NCBI GenBank assembly: GCA_026989655.1 | Contig: JALSIX010000080.1 | Location: 1 to 64,000 of the forward strand | Reading direction: 5' to 3' | Length of the DNA: 64,000 nt | From: Caldilineaceae bacterium | GTDB lineage: Bacteria; Chloroflexota; Anaerolineae; Caldilineales; Caldilineaceae | In this document: one piece after another, positions 36,327 to 45,186 of the stretch | How positions within the stretch are numbered: position 1 is the stretch's first letter | Layout of the letters: each line of letters starts with the position of its first letter | Made by a program: the position numbers and the translations under genes | The notes under the pieces: model-generated | What the model saw: only the letters and a program-made list of their open reading frames with translations | Told to the model about the DNA's origin: nothing | Databases searched by the model: none

Positions 36327-37003
36327 CCTGCCTCCTTGTCCTGGGAAAGGGTACAGCCTCCCGGGGTCCGAGGCCGCAGCCTCTCGTATTCCGCCCAACG
36401 GTCCATGTCCAACAGCACAGCCTCGGTGTCCACCACCACGTGTTCGATCCGGTGGGCGTGGCGCCTCAGCAGCTCCCGGAGCGTGGCCTCGGCCCCCAGG
36501 GCCAGGAGGTCGGGCCACAGTTCCCGGGGCAGGTAGATGGGATGTCCCCGGCGCATCCGATGGCTGGGCACCACCACCCGCTCCGGCACCTCTCGGGCCC
36601 GGACCAGGATCCGCCGGATGGTGCCTGGGGGAACATGGGGCTGATCCCCCAGGGCCAGGAGGGTGCCGGCCAGCTTCGGGTCGGAGACCAGGGCCTGGAC
36701 CCCCACCTGGTAGGAGCGCAGCATCTCCGTGTGCCCGTGATCCGGGTTGTACACCAGGTATGCCGGGGTATCGGTCAGGGTGGCCTCCACTTCGGAGGCC
36801 CGATGGCCGGTGACCACCACCACAGGATCGGCCCCGGCCTGGAACAGATGGGCCACCACCGCCTGGATCACCGTGCCCGAGCCCCATGGCAGGAGCTGTT
36901 TGGCCTGCCCCATCCGGCGACTCCGGCCGGCCGCGGCCACCACCGCAGCGATGGCGAACCCCTCGGCTCCAAGAAGGTCGTGCCTGCGAGATCCTGTGCC
37001 CAT
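36323..37003 (-). CDS. molybdenum cofactor cytidylyltransferase-like NTP transferase (MocA)
   Basis: 226 residues. AAVVAAAGRSRRMGQAKQLL is the nucleotidyltransferase signature with the MocA-type QAK. Further motifs are VVVVTGHRASEVEA, ALGDQPHVPPGTI and PSHRMRRGHPIYLPRELW, matching CTP:molybdopterin cytidylyltransferases. Coupling with XdhC through an ATGA overlap supports maturation of molybdenum hydroxylases; no such hydroxylase is in the window. The ATG at 37003 is set by an extended -10 box 8 bp upstream; longer frames would run through the promoter. Confidence 0.92.
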   Translation of the reverse strand: MGTGSRRHDLLGAEGFAIAAVVAAAGRSRRMGQAKQLLPWGSGTVIQAVVAHLFQAGADPVVVVTGHRASEVEATLTDTPAYLVYNPDHGHTEMLRSYQVGVQALVSDPKLAGTLLALGDQPHVPPGTIRRILVRAREVPERVVVPSHRMRRGHPIYLPRELWPDLLALGAEATLRELLRRHAHRIEHVVVDTEAVLLDMDRWAEYERLRPRTPGGCTLSQDKEAG

Positions 37004-37011
37004 CCCACCCC

Positions 37012-37020
37012 AGTATACCA
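37012..37020 (-). promoter_or_regulatory. extended -10 promoter of mocA-xdhC
   Basis: On the minus strand TGGTATACT (37020-37012) is an extended -10 element. A recognisable -35 is lacking (TAGGCC at 37040-37035). The -10 ends 8 bp before the ATG, so the mRNA is probably leaderless. Confidence 0.55.
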
Positions 37021-37112
37021 CCGACTGCGGGAAGGGCCTACACCCCGAGCCAGATGGAGCCAAGCGGGGTCCAGAGAGGGTGGGGGTGGGAGCTGAGAGA
37101 GGGATGGACGGC

Positions 37113-37655
37113 TCAGGATGTGGGCCGAGAAGACCCAGCCCGCGTCCGGGCCACCACATAGGGCATCAAACCGCCATGGGCCAGGATCTCCTGGAGGAAA
37201 GGCGGATACGGCTCGGCCCGGAACACCCGGCCATCCAGGAGGATCCGTCCCTGGCCGACGTCGATCTCCACGAGATCGCCGTCGGCAGCCTGGGCCGCCG
37301 CGTCCGGGCAGACGAGGACCGGCAGGCCCAAGTTGATCGCGTTGCGGAAGAAGATCCGCGCGAAGCCGGCCGCGATCACCGCGTGGAACCCCGCGCCCTG
37401 CAGGGCCAACACCGCGTGCTCCCGAGACGAGCCCCCGCCGAAGTTCTCCCCGGCAACCAGCACGTCTCCCGGGCGGACACGCCGGGCAAAGCCCGGCTCC
37501 CAGCCCTCCAGACAGTGGGGCCCCAGCCGCTCCCGGGAGGTGGTCAGACAGTACTTTCCGGGAATGATGAGATCGGTGTTCACGTGATCCCCCACCCGGT
37601 GCACCCGGCCCCGGATCGTGGGCAAGGTCACGGGCACCTCCTCCACAGCAGACAT
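37113..37655 (-). CDS. 3-isopropylmalate dehydratase-type small subunit (LeuD family)
   Basis: 180 residues. GDHVNTDLIIPGKYCLTTS, AGENFGGGSSREHAVLALQG and FARIFFRNAINLGLPVLVCP are the swivel-domain signatures of the aconitase superfamily small subunit. With the LeuC-like protein it should dehydrate/rehydrate a 2-hydroxy acid such as isopropylmalate, homocitrate or citramalate. The ATG at 37655 lies 22 bp after the large-subunit stop. No leuA or leuB is nearby, and the pair ends an operon with sucCD and a transporter, so leucine synthesis is only one option. Confidence 0.92.
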   Translation of the reverse strand: MSAVEEVPVTLPTIRGRVHRVGDHVNTDLIIPGKYCLTTSRERLGPHCLEGWEPGFARRVRPGDVLVAGENFGGGSSREHAVLALQGAGFHAVIAAGFARIFFRNAINLGLPVLVCPDAAAQAADGDLVEIDVGQGRILLDGRVFRAEPYPPFLQEILAHGGLMPYVVARTRAGSSRPTS

Positions 37656-37677
37656 CGATATGCTGCACCTCTTCTGG

Positions 37678-38961
37678 CTACACGAAGAGCCCCTCCCCAC
37701 CCACCACCGCCCGGGGATCCGTGAGCACCCCCGTGAGGGCCGTGGCCGCGGCCACGGCCGGATTGGCCAGGTAGATCCGGGCCTCGGGGCTTCCCATCCG
37801 ACCCCGGAAGTTCCGGTTCGTGGTGGCGAGACAGACCTCGCCGGGCCCGAGAACCCCCGTGTGGAGTCCCGGGCAGGCCCCACAGCTCGCCCCGGTCACC
37901 ACCGCGCCGGCCTGGACGAAGACCTCCAACAACCCCTCGGCCAGGGCCTCCCGGTAGATGGACTGGGTGGCCGGTGTCACCACCATCCGCACGTGGGGCG
38001 GGATCCGCCGCCCCCGCAGCAAGGCCGCGGCCACCCGGAGGTCCGTCAACTTGCCGTTGGTACAGCTCCCCAGAAAGACCTGGTCCACCCGCAGGCCCGC
38101 CAGCTCCGACACAGGGCGTCCCCGCGCGGGCGAGTGGGGCTCGGCCACCAGGGGCTCCAGGTGGGAGCACCGGATGACCACCTCGTCCAGGTAGTCGGCC
38201 CCCGGGTCGCTGACCACAGGGGTGAAAGGCCGCGCGACCCGGGCCTCCACGTAGGCCAGGGTGCGGGGATCCGGGGGCACGATGCCGTTCTTGGCCCCAG
38301 CCTCCACGGCCATGTTGCACAGGGTTGCCCGCTCGTCCAGGTCCAGCTCGGCCAGGGTGGAGCCCACGAACTCCAGGGCCCGGTAGGCCGCGCCGTCCAG
38401 GCCGATCTGGGCCAGGAGGGCCAGCATGATGTCCTTGGCCATGACAAACCGGGGCAAGGAGCCCTCCAGCCGCACCCGGATGGTGGCCGGCACCCGGAGC
38501 CAGACCTCGCCGGTGGCCATGGCCGCGGCCGTGTCGGTGGAGCCCAGGCCCGTGGCGAAGGCCCCCACCGCCCCCAGGGTGCATGTGTGGGAGTCCGCAC
38601 CCACCACCAGTTCTCCAGGGGCCACCAGCCCCTCCTCCAGCAGGAGGATGTGGGCGATGCCGCCCCGTCCTACCTCGAAGAAGGTCACACCATGACGCCG
38701 GGCAAAGGCCCGCAGACGGTGGATGGCCTGGGCCGCCTGGGCCGTGGGGCTGGGCACCAGGTGATCCGGCACCAGCACGATCCGCTCGGGATCGAAGGGC
38801 CGGTCGATCCCGTGGGCCTCCAGTTGGGCCAGGGCCAGCGGGCCGGTGATGTCATGGGCCATCACCCGATCGACCCGGGCGGTGATGAACTGCCCGGGGC
38901 GCACAGAGGACAGCCCCGCGTGGGAGGCCAGGATCTTCTCGGTGATCGTCTGGGCGACCAT
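37678..38961 (-). CDS. 3-isopropylmalate dehydratase-type large subunit (LeuC/HacA family)
   Basis: 427 residues. The N-terminus TITEKILASHAG, VGADSHTCTLGAVGAFATG, and the iron-sulfur cysteines of LGSCTNGKLTD and GASCGACPGLHTGV are intact. The final loop TTNRNFRGRMGSPEARIYLA contains the substrate Arg residues. This is the shorter LeuC2/HacA class (about 420 residues) found in thermophiles and archaea, which includes isopropylmalate isomerase, homoaconitase and citramalate isomerase. The ATG at 38961 is 67 bp after the ABC binding-protein stop, in the same operon. Confidence 0.93.
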   Translation of the reverse strand: MVAQTITEKILASHAGLSSVRPGQFITARVDRVMAHDITGPLALAQLEAHGIDRPFDPERIVLVPDHLVPSPTAQAAQAIHRLRAFARRHGVTFFEVGRGGIAHILLLEEGLVAPGELVVGADSHTCTLGAVGAFATGLGSTDTAAAMATGEVWLRVPATIRVRLEGSLPRFVMAKDIMLALLAQIGLDGAAYRALEFVGSTLAELDLDERATLCNMAVEAGAKNGIVPPDPRTLAYVEARVARPFTPVVSDPGADYLDEVVIRCSHLEPLVAEPHSPARGRPVSELAGLRVDQVFLGSCTNGKLTDLRVAAALLRGRRIPPHVRMVVTPATQSIYREALAEGLLEVFVQAGAVVTGASCGACPGLHTGVLGPGEVCLATTNRNFRGRMGSPEARIYLANPAVAAATALTGVLTDPRAVVGGEGLFV

Positions 38962-39028
38962 ATGCGCTCTGGGATCACGGGGCCCCGGCGCAGGGCATCC
39001 CCACACCGGGGCCGCTGCCGTGTCTCTC

Positions 39029-40111
39029 TCACTCCTTCAGGGCCTGGACGGCCTTCTCCGCGAAGGTGTTGTCGTAGAGCCCCTCCAGATCCACCTCCTG
39101 GTCGGGGCCGAAGGTGCCGAAGGTCCGGTGCAGGTCCAGGAGACGCTCCAGGCCTGCCGGGTCGATGACGCCGCCGTTGCGGTTGAAGGCCGGCAGATTG
39201 GCCTCCAGGGCCTCGATATAGGTCTGGAGATCGTCGCCGGTGACCTCCCTGGAGAGGACATCCGCGATCTCCTGGGCGCTGCTGCGGGTGATGAAGAGCT
39301 GGGCCCGGACCATGGCGTTCACCATCCGCTGGACCACCTCGGGCCGCTCTGCGATCACGTCATCCCGGGTCAACATGCCGGTGAAGGGGTATCCTCCGCC
39401 CATGGCCTGGGTGGCCTCCTCCAGCTTGCACAGGTCCAACAGGGGGAAGGCCTTGCCGGCCTTGATGATCTGGGTGGTGTAGGGCGCAGCTCCCCAGGCC
39501 GCGTCCACCTCACCGGCCTGGATGGCCGCGGGCATGGTGGAGGCCCCCACGTCGATGATCTCGATCTCGTCAGGGGAAAGCCCCGCCTTGACCGCGGTGT
39601 ACACCGCCAGGATGTGGGTGGCCGATCCCTTCCGGGTGATGCCCACCTTCCTCCCCTTCAGGTCCGCGACAGACTGGACCTGGCCCTCCAGATCGCTGCG
39701 GGCCACCAGGGTGACGCAGGGCGTGTCCATGAAGTTGACCACCATGCGCAGGTCCTTGCCCTGGATCTGGGCCTTCAGCGCGTGGTCGATGGCGTTGCCG
39801 GAGAAATCCGCAGAGCCGCCGATCAGGGCATTGGCCGACTCGCTGCCGCCCCGGAAGAACTGCAGATCCACGTCCAGGTTCTCGTCCTCGAAGTAGCCCA
39901 GGGCCGCGGCAACGTCAAAGGGCAGATAGACAATGGCATGCTGCGCGCCCACGGCCACGGTGACCTTCTCCCGGGGGGGCGGCGCAGAGGCCTGGCCTTC
40001 GCCACCTGCCTGGGGCGGTGGCGGCGCAGTCACCTGACAGGCCGAGAGGACCAGGGCCCCTAGCAGGACGACGGCCACCAGCACGGCCCATGGGCGGACA
40101 CGGATGTTCAT
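39029..40111 (-). CDS. ABC transporter substrate-binding lipoprotein (SsuA/NMT1-THI5 family)
   Basis: 360 residues. A lipoprotein signal peptide ends in LVLSAC with Cys25, followed by a tether with PPPPQAGGE. The fold signatures are VAVGAQHAIVYLPFDVAAAL, SADFSGNAIDHALKAQIQGK, VADLKGRKVGITRKGSATHI and DAAWGAAPYTTQIIKAG. This family binds sulfonates, nitrate/cyanate, thiamine precursors, phthalate and similar small organics. It is encoded after its permease (49-bp gap) and before the LeuC-like gene. The ligand is unknown; sucCD upstream suggests an organic acid. Confidence 0.93.
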   Translation of the reverse strand: MNIRVRPWAVLVAVVLLGALVLSACQVTAPPPPQAGGEGQASAPPPREKVTVAVGAQHAIVYLPFDVAAALGYFEDENLDVDLQFFRGGSESANALIGGSADFSGNAIDHALKAQIQGKDLRMVVNFMDTPCVTLVARSDLEGQVQSVADLKGRKVGITRKGSATHILAVYTAVKAGLSPDEIEIIDVGASTMPAAIQAGEVDAAWGAAPYTTQIIKAGKAFPLLDLCKLEEATQAMGGGYPFTGMLTRDDVIAERPEVVQRMVNAMVRAQLFITRSSAQEIADVLSREVTGDDLQTYIEALEANLPAFNRNGGVIDPAGLERLLDLHRTFGTFGPDQEVDLEGLYDNTFAEKAVQALKE

Positions 40112-40160
40112 GGGAGCCTCCTTTCAGGTGGGTGAAGATGGACTGGGATACGGACGACGG

Positions 40161-40934
40161 CTATCGGCTGGGTTTCCACACGGAAAAACGGGTCTCGATA
40201 CGGCCGATCACGTAGTCCAGGCCACCGGCCACGATCACCATCACCACCAGCCCCGCGAAGACCCCGGTGGCGTCGAACATGGACTCCGCGAAGGAGACCA
40301 GATAGCCCAGGCCCTTGGTCGCGCCCAGGTACTCCCCCACCACCGCGCCGATCAGCGCGAAGCCCACGCTGGTGCGCAGGCTGGTGAAGATCCAGGTCAG
40401 GGCCGAGGGCACCAACACGTGCCAGGTCAGATCCCGAGGTCGGGCCCCCAGGATCCGGGCGTTCGCGATGAGGATCGGGTCCACCTCCTTGATCGCGGTG
40501 TAGGTGGCGAAGAAGACCACGAAGACCACCAGCGCGAGGCTCATCACCACCTTGGACGTGATGCCCAGCCCGAACCACAGGATGAAGAGGGGCGCCAGGA
40601 CCAGCCGGGGGATCGCGTTCAGGAGGGCCATCAGGGGCTCGAAGACCCCGCCCAACAGCTCCGAGCGGGCGAACAGATAGCCCAGGAGCATGCCGCTGAC
40701 CGTGCCGATGGCAAAGCCCAGCATCATCTCCCAGAGGGTGATGCCGATGTGGCGGAAGATGGAGCCGTCCGCGGCCCACTGGAACAGCCGGGCCAGGATC
40801 GCGCCGGGGGAGCTGTAGAAGAAGGGATCCAGGAACCCGGCCCGGGCCCCCATCTCCCATCCGCCGAGAAAGGCGACCAACAGCACCCCCCGAAGGAACC
40901 AGATCAGGCGATGTGACGGTTGCCGGGTCTCCAT
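40161..40934 (-). CDS. ABC transporter permease (SsuC/TauC type)
   Basis: 257 residues with six membrane helices. The EAA loop region reads ARILGARPRDLTWHVLVPSA and is followed by LTWIFTSLRTSVGFALIGAV and VVGEYLGATKGLGYLV, typical of nitrate/sulfonate/taurine-type permeases. It forms the channel with the ATPase at 40956 (21-bp gap) and the lipoprotein at 39029. The ATG at 40934 has GGAGCG upstream. Confidence 0.93.
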   Translation of the reverse strand: METRQPSHRLIWFLRGVLLVAFLGGWEMGARAGFLDPFFYSSPGAILARLFQWAADGSIFRHIGITLWEMMLGFAIGTVSGMLLGYLFARSELLGGVFEPLMALLNAIPRLVLAPLFILWFGLGITSKVVMSLALVVFVVFFATYTAIKEVDPILIANARILGARPRDLTWHVLVPSALTWIFTSLRTSVGFALIGAVVGEYLGATKGLGYLVSFAESMFDATGVFAGLVVMVIVAGGLDYVIGRIETRFSVWKPSR

Positions 40935-40955
40935 GTCGCGCTCCTCGCTCCAGCC

Positions 40956-41750
40956 TCACTGGGAACGGGCATAGCTGGCCATCACCTCCTCCCGGAGATC
41001 CCCCCAGATGTGGCTGTAGATGGCCTCGAACTCGGGGGAGGTGCGGATGTCCAACAGGTTGCGGGGGCGGGCCAACTGGATGGGATAACGGGCCTTGATC
41101 CGGCCCGGCGCGGCCGTCATCACCACCACCTCGTCCGAGAGCGCGATGGCCTCCTGGAGATCGTGGGTGATGAACAACACGGTCTTGCGCAGCTCCTGCC
41201 ACAGGGCCAGGAGCTCGTTCTCCATGAGGTCCCGGGTCTGGACGTCCAGAGCACTGAAGGGCTCGTCCATGAGCAGGATATCCGGGTCGTAGACCAGGGT
41301 CTGGGCCAGGCTGACCCGCTTGCGCATCCCGCCGGAGAGCTGGTAGGGATAGTGGTGTTCGAAGCCGGCCAACCCCACCCGCCGGATCCAGCTCAGGGCC
41401 CGCTCCTGGGCCTCTTTCCGGGGCACCTGGCGGAAGAGCAGGCCGGCCATCACGTTGCCCAGCACCGTCTTCCAGGGAAACAGGGCGTCCTGCTGGAACA
41501 TGAAGCCCACAGAGGTCTGGACGTCCTCCACCCGGCGGCCCTCCAGCCAGACCTCGCCGTCCGTGGGGAAGAGCAGCCCCGCGATGAGCGACAAGGTGGT
41601 GGATTTCCCACACCCGGACGGACCCACGATGGAGACAAAGCGCCCCGGGTCCACGTCCAGGCTCACATCCTGCAGGGCCAGGAAGGCGTCGCCGTTGTGC
41701 TGGGGAAAGGCCATGCTCACATGGCGCAGGGAGATGACCGGTTGGCTCAT
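40956..41750 (-). CDS. ABC transporter ATP-binding protein (SsuB/TauB type)
   Basis: 264 residues. Walker A GPSGCGKST, Q-loop FQQDALFPWKTV, signature YQLSGGMRKRVSLAQTL, Walker B ILLMDEPFSALD and switch FITHDLQEA are all present. It energises the transporter with the permease and lipoprotein downstream. The ATG at 41750 overlaps the stop of the sucD-like gene as ATGA, so transport and acyl-CoA ligase genes are translationally coupled. Confidence 0.95.
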   Translation of the reverse strand: MSQPVISLRHVSMAFPQHNGDAFLALQDVSLDVDPGRFVSIVGPSGCGKSTTLSLIAGLLFPTDGEVWLEGRRVEDVQTSVGFMFQQDALFPWKTVLGNVMAGLLFRQVPRKEAQERALSWIRRVGLAGFEHHYPYQLSGGMRKRVSLAQTLVYDPDILLMDEPFSALDVQTRDLMENELLALWQELRKTVLFITHDLQEAIALSDEVVVMTAAPGRIKARYPIQLARPRNLLDIRTSPEFEAIYSHIWGDLREEVMASYARSQ

Positions 41751-42622
41751 GTCCGCAACCTCGCTGCCACCAGGGACGGGATCTCGGTCAACAGGGCCGC
41801 CACCGCCACCCCGGCCTCCTGGAGCGCCGCCACCTTGGACGCATGGGTGCCCCGACGGCCCATGACCAGGGCCCCCGCGTGGCCCATGCGCCGGCCCACA
41901 GGCACGGACCGGCCCGCGACGAAGGCCACCACCGGCTTGGTGAAGTGGCCCGCGCGGATGAAGGCCGCGGCCTCCTCCTCCATGGTGCCGCCCACCTCGC
42001 CGATGAGCACCACGGCCTCCGTCTCGGGGTCCGCCTGGAAGCGCTGCAGCAGATCCACGAAGGAGGTGCCCACCACGGGATCGCCGCCGATGCCCACCGC
42101 GGTGCTCTGGCCGATTCCCCGGGCCTTGAGCAGGTGCGCGGTCTGGTAGGTGAGGGTGCCGCTGCGGGAGACGATGCCCACAGGCCCCGGACAACAGCTC
42201 TGGGGCGGGATGAAGCCGGCCACGCTGCGCCCCGGGCTGATCAGCCCCGGCGAGTTGGGCCCGATCAGGACCGTGGCGCTGTGCCGAAGGCGGTGCCGGA
42301 GCCAGACCATGTCCTGGATGGGCATGCCGTCCATGAGGGCCACGATGGGAGAGAGACCGGCCTGGGCGGCCTCCAGGAGGGCATCCTGGGCGGCCGGCCC
42401 AGGGACCAGCACAATGGCCGCGTCCACCGGATGGTGGGCCCGGGCGTCGGCCACGGTGTTGTAGACGGGGATCCCGTCCACGATCTCGCCGCCATGCCCG
42501 GGGCTGACCCCGGCCAGGATCTGGGTGCCGTAGCGGCGCATCCGCGGGGCGTAGTGGCGGCCGAACCGCCCGGTGATCCCCTGGACGAGAAAACGGGTGC
42601 GCTCGTCGATCAGGATGGCCAT
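41747..42622 (-). CDS. succinyl-CoA synthetase alpha-type subunit (SucD / malate-CoA ligase-like)
   Basis: 291 residues. The CoA-binding domain has VQGITGRFGRHYAPRM and VALMDGMPIQDM. The phosphohistidine loop RRMGHAGALVMG keeps the active-site His, and GPNSPGLISPG and LIGEVGGTMEEEAAAF are standard. With the beta-type subunit upstream it should form an acyl-CoA from a dicarboxylate with ATP or GTP. Succinate and malate cannot be told apart by eye, and its operon partners are a transporter rather than TCA-cycle genes. The start overlaps the beta gene by 13 bp. Confidence 0.93.
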   Translation of the reverse strand: MAILIDERTRFLVQGITGRFGRHYAPRMRRYGTQILAGVSPGHGGEIVDGIPVYNTVADARAHHPVDAAIVLVPGPAAQDALLEAAQAGLSPIVALMDGMPIQDMVWLRHRLRHSATVLIGPNSPGLISPGRSVAGFIPPQSCCPGPVGIVSRSGTLTYQTAHLLKARGIGQSTAVGIGGDPVVGTSFVDLLQRFQADPETEAVVLIGEVGGTMEEEAAAFIRAGHFTKPVVAFVAGRSVPVGRRMGHAGALVMGRRGTHASKVAALQEAGVAVAALLTEIPSLVAARLRT

Positions 42623-43767
42623 GGTGGAACCGTATGGCTCTGGGCAAGCTGGACGGCCTTCCGGGCCGCGATGTCGAAGTCCGCCTCCAGGTGGAGCCGG
42701 GGATCCGAGGCCCCGGCCAGGAGGGCTCGGGCCTCGGCATCCTGGTGCCCCTGGAGCCGCACCACCACCGGAAGGGCCCGCTGAGGGTGTGCGGCCAGGG
42801 CCGCGAGGATGTCTCGGGCCACCCGCTCCAGGGGGCCGGCCGTGTAGCCGCTGAAGAGGACGGCCTTCAGGTCCGGGCGTTCCAACAGGATCTCCAGGGC
42901 CACCCGGGCGCCCCCGCGCAGGATGCCCGGGCCGATGTCCATGAAGTTGGCCGGGCGTCCTCCGAAGTGGGTCACCTGGTCCATGTTGGCCATGGCCATC
43001 CCGGCACCGGTGCCCACGATGCCGATATCCCCCTCCAGAGGGACGTAGTGGATCCCCACCTGGGCAGCCCGGCGTTCGGCCGAGGAAAGCCGGCGCTCCT
43101 GGGCCAGGGTGGGCTGCCGGTAGAGCGCGTTGTCGTCCACCAGGATCTTGGCATCCAGGGCCACCACCTCGCCGTCCGCCCGGACCGCCAGGGGGTTGAT
43201 CTCCACCAGCAAGGCGTCCAGGTCGCGGTAGAGGGTGTACATGGCCTGCAAGACCTGGACCACCCCCGCGCGTACCGGGGCCGGGATCCGGGCCTGGGTG
43301 ACCAGTTGCCAGCCGTGGTAGGGGCGCAGACCGTCCACGGGCGAGATGGCCAGCCGGGCAAGGAGATCCGGCCATGCCCCGGCCCGATCCTCGATCTCCG
43401 CGCCTCCCTGGGCACTGACCAGCGCTACCGGGGTGGCCTGGGTGGGATCCAGCCCGATGCTCAGGTAGAACTCGTCCCCATGGTCCAGATACGACTCCAC
43501 CCGCACCGCTTCCACGGGCTGGCCATCCATCCGCGTTCCCAACAGAGAGGCCGCTGCCTGGTCAGCGGCCTCCGGATCTGCCGCCCGCCTCACCCCACCG
43601 AGCTTCCCTCGGCCCGAGATGGCCACCTGGGCCTTGACCACCACCGGGCACCCCAGCCGGCGGGCAGCGGCCGCGGCCCCAGCCGGGGTCGCGGCGAGCT
43701 CCCCATCGGGCACGGCGATGCCATGGTCGCGACACAGGCTCTTTGCCCGGTGCTCCGTGAGCCACAC
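42610..43767 (-). CDS. succinyl-CoA synthetase beta-type subunit (SucC / malate-CoA ligase-like)
   Basis: 385 residues from a GTG at 43767, 8 bp after GGAGGG. The N-terminal ATP-grasp domain (WLTEHRAKSLCRDHGIAVPD, VVVKAQVAISGRGKLGGV) is followed by LVEINPLAVRADGEVVALDA and the C-terminal CoA-ligase part (NFMDIGPGILRGGARVALEI). Where many SucC sequences read GGR-GKAGGV, this one reads SGRGKLGGV. That divergence, together with the context, makes a substrate other than succinate (malate, itaconate or a sulfur analogue) possible. It is the first gene of the seven-gene minus-strand operon. Confidence 0.92.
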   Translation of the reverse strand: MWLTEHRAKSLCRDHGIAVPDGELAATPAGAAAAARRLGCPVVVKAQVAISGRGKLGGVRRAADPEAADQAAASLLGTRMDGQPVEAVRVESYLDHGDEFYLSIGLDPTQATPVALVSAQGGAEIEDRAGAWPDLLARLAISPVDGLRPYHGWQLVTQARIPAPVRAGVVQVLQAMYTLYRDLDALLVEINPLAVRADGEVVALDAKILVDDNALYRQPTLAQERRLSSAERRAAQVGIHYVPLEGDIGIVGTGAGMAMANMDQVTHFGGRPANFMDIGPGILRGGARVALEILLERPDLKAVLFSGYTAGPLERVARDILAALAAHPQRALPVVVRLQGHQDAEARALLAGASDPRLHLEADFDIAARKAVQLAQSHTVPPWPS

Positions 43768-43941
43768 GGGGCCATCCCTCCGGATGGGAGATCGAACCAC
43801 CGCGGCGCAGCGGAGACATACCGCTTGCCAGGACGGTGGGCAATACAGATGCAGATGAGATGGTTGGAAGAGTCGGCCTGTCGGGGGAATGAAAAGGGCC
43901 GTGGAAGGGACCTGGCCGGACGTCCCTGGACCTGGCCAGGC

Positions 43942-43970
43942 ATTATACACGGTCTGGGGAATGGCCGCAA
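43942..43970 (-). promoter_or_regulatory. consensus promoter of the sucCD-ABC-leuCD operon
   Basis: Minus strand -35 TTGCGG (43970-43965), 17-bp spacer, -10 TATAAT (43947-43942) with a TG just upstream of the -10. It predicts a leader of about 170 nt before the GTG at 43767. The full gap 43768-44123 (356 bp) holds this promoter and leader and the 3' flank of the DUF368 gene; no further gene or clear riboswitch was recognised. Confidence 0.75.
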
Positions 43971-44123
43971 CCAGCCCGAAAGCCGCCCCCCCGGCTCACT
44001 CCAGCTCGTCGGCAGGGGTGCGAGCCCCGGGCAGGCAAACGGGGGGGCCGCCCCTCTGCGTACAGCCGGCCCCTGGGGGCAAAAGGCCGAGTGTGAAGAA
44101 GCACCCCCCGGAGAGCCGCTCCC

Positions 44124-45119
44124 TCACTCGGCCACGTACCGCTCCACGAGGATCACCGCGATGAAGCCGAGAGCGGCCAACAACAGGGCAGCCAGGACCT
44201 GCCCGTTCATGCTGCCGTCCACCAGCAAAGGAGGCAGGACGTTGCGCTGCACGGTGGGGACGATCTCGCCGTGCCGGCCGACCAGGTACTCCACCGTCTC
44301 CTTCCACGGCCAGATCTTGCGCAGGCTGCCCAGCATCAAGCCCGTGAGCAAGGCCACTGTGGGATCGTGGTAGCGCCGGAACAGCCAGCCCAGTACCTGG
44401 GCAAAGCTGACGATGCCGATGGCCGCGCCGATGCCCACCAGACCCAGGCTCACCACGTCCCGTTGGTTCACCGCGCTGAGCACGAACTGATATTTCCCCA
44501 GCAAGACCAGGATGAACGCGCCGGAGATCCCGGGCAAGATCATGGCACAGATGGCCAGCGCACCGCTCAAGATCAGAAACCACCAGGCATTGGGGGTCTG
44601 CACAGGCACCGCGCCCACCAGGAAGTACGCGCCCACCGCGCCGACCAGCGCCACAGCCCAGAGGCCCCACGTCCAGTGGCGGACCCGACGGCGCACGGTG
44701 AGGACAGAGCCCAGGACCAGGCCGAAGAAAAAGCTCCACACCAGCGCGGGATGGTTCTCCAGAAGCCACTCCAACACCTGGGCCAGGGTGAGGATGGCCA
44801 GGGCGATGCCGCTGAAGACGGCCAGGAGGAAACGGACGTTGATCCGCTCCAGGGCCTCTGTCAGACGTCCTCGGAGCAGGGCGTGCCAGAAGGGCGGTCG
44901 GGCAGCCGCCCGGATGCTCAGGATCAGTTCCTCGTAGATGCCCAGGATGAAGGCCATGGTGCCACCGGAGACCCCGGGCACCACATCCGCGCTGCCCATG
45001 AGAAAGCCCTTGAACACCAGGAGCAGGTATTCCCGCCAGGTCCGCGTCCGCAGGGTCAACTGCCAGCGGTCCGGGTCCGAGGCTGCCCGGGAAGGGGCAG
45101 CCGAGAGTCCGTTCTCCAT
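44124..45119 (-). CDS. DUF368 (PopT-type) polyprenyl-phosphate transporter
   Basis: 331 residues with about nine membrane helices. FKGFLMGSADVVPGVSGGTM and AMILPGISGAFILVLLGKYQ are the paired DUF368 motifs, each with the conserved PG-SG. DUF368 proteins (PopT) recycle undecaprenyl phosphate across the membrane. This fits the many lipid-carrier glycosyltransferases in the window. It lies 67 bp after rmlC and is the last gene of the his-rml run. Confidence 0.93.
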   Translation of the reverse strand: MENGLSAAPSRAASDPDRWQLTLRTRTWREYLLLVFKGFLMGSADVVPGVSGGTMAFILGIYEELILSIRAAARPPFWHALLRGRLTEALERINVRFLLAVFSGIALAILTLAQVLEWLLENHPALVWSFFFGLVLGSVLTVRRRVRHWTWGLWAVALVGAVGAYFLVGAVPVQTPNAWWFLILSGALAICAMILPGISGAFILVLLGKYQFVLSAVNQRDVVSLGLVGIGAAIGIVSFAQVLGWLFRRYHDPTVALLTGLMLGSLRKIWPWKETVEYLVGRHGEIVPTVQRNVLPPLLVDGSMNGQVLAALLLAALGFIAVILVERYVAE

Positions 45120-45186
45120 AACGCCTCCATGCGGTCCGAATCACTTGGGATGGGGCCGTGCCCACGCCGGGAGGCCGGATGGGGCC

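Noticed and set aside
37113-38961. Plain leucine biosynthesis genes leuCD.
   Set aside because: Not excluded, but no leuA, leuB or ilv genes are near and the operon context is different, so no gene symbol was assigned.
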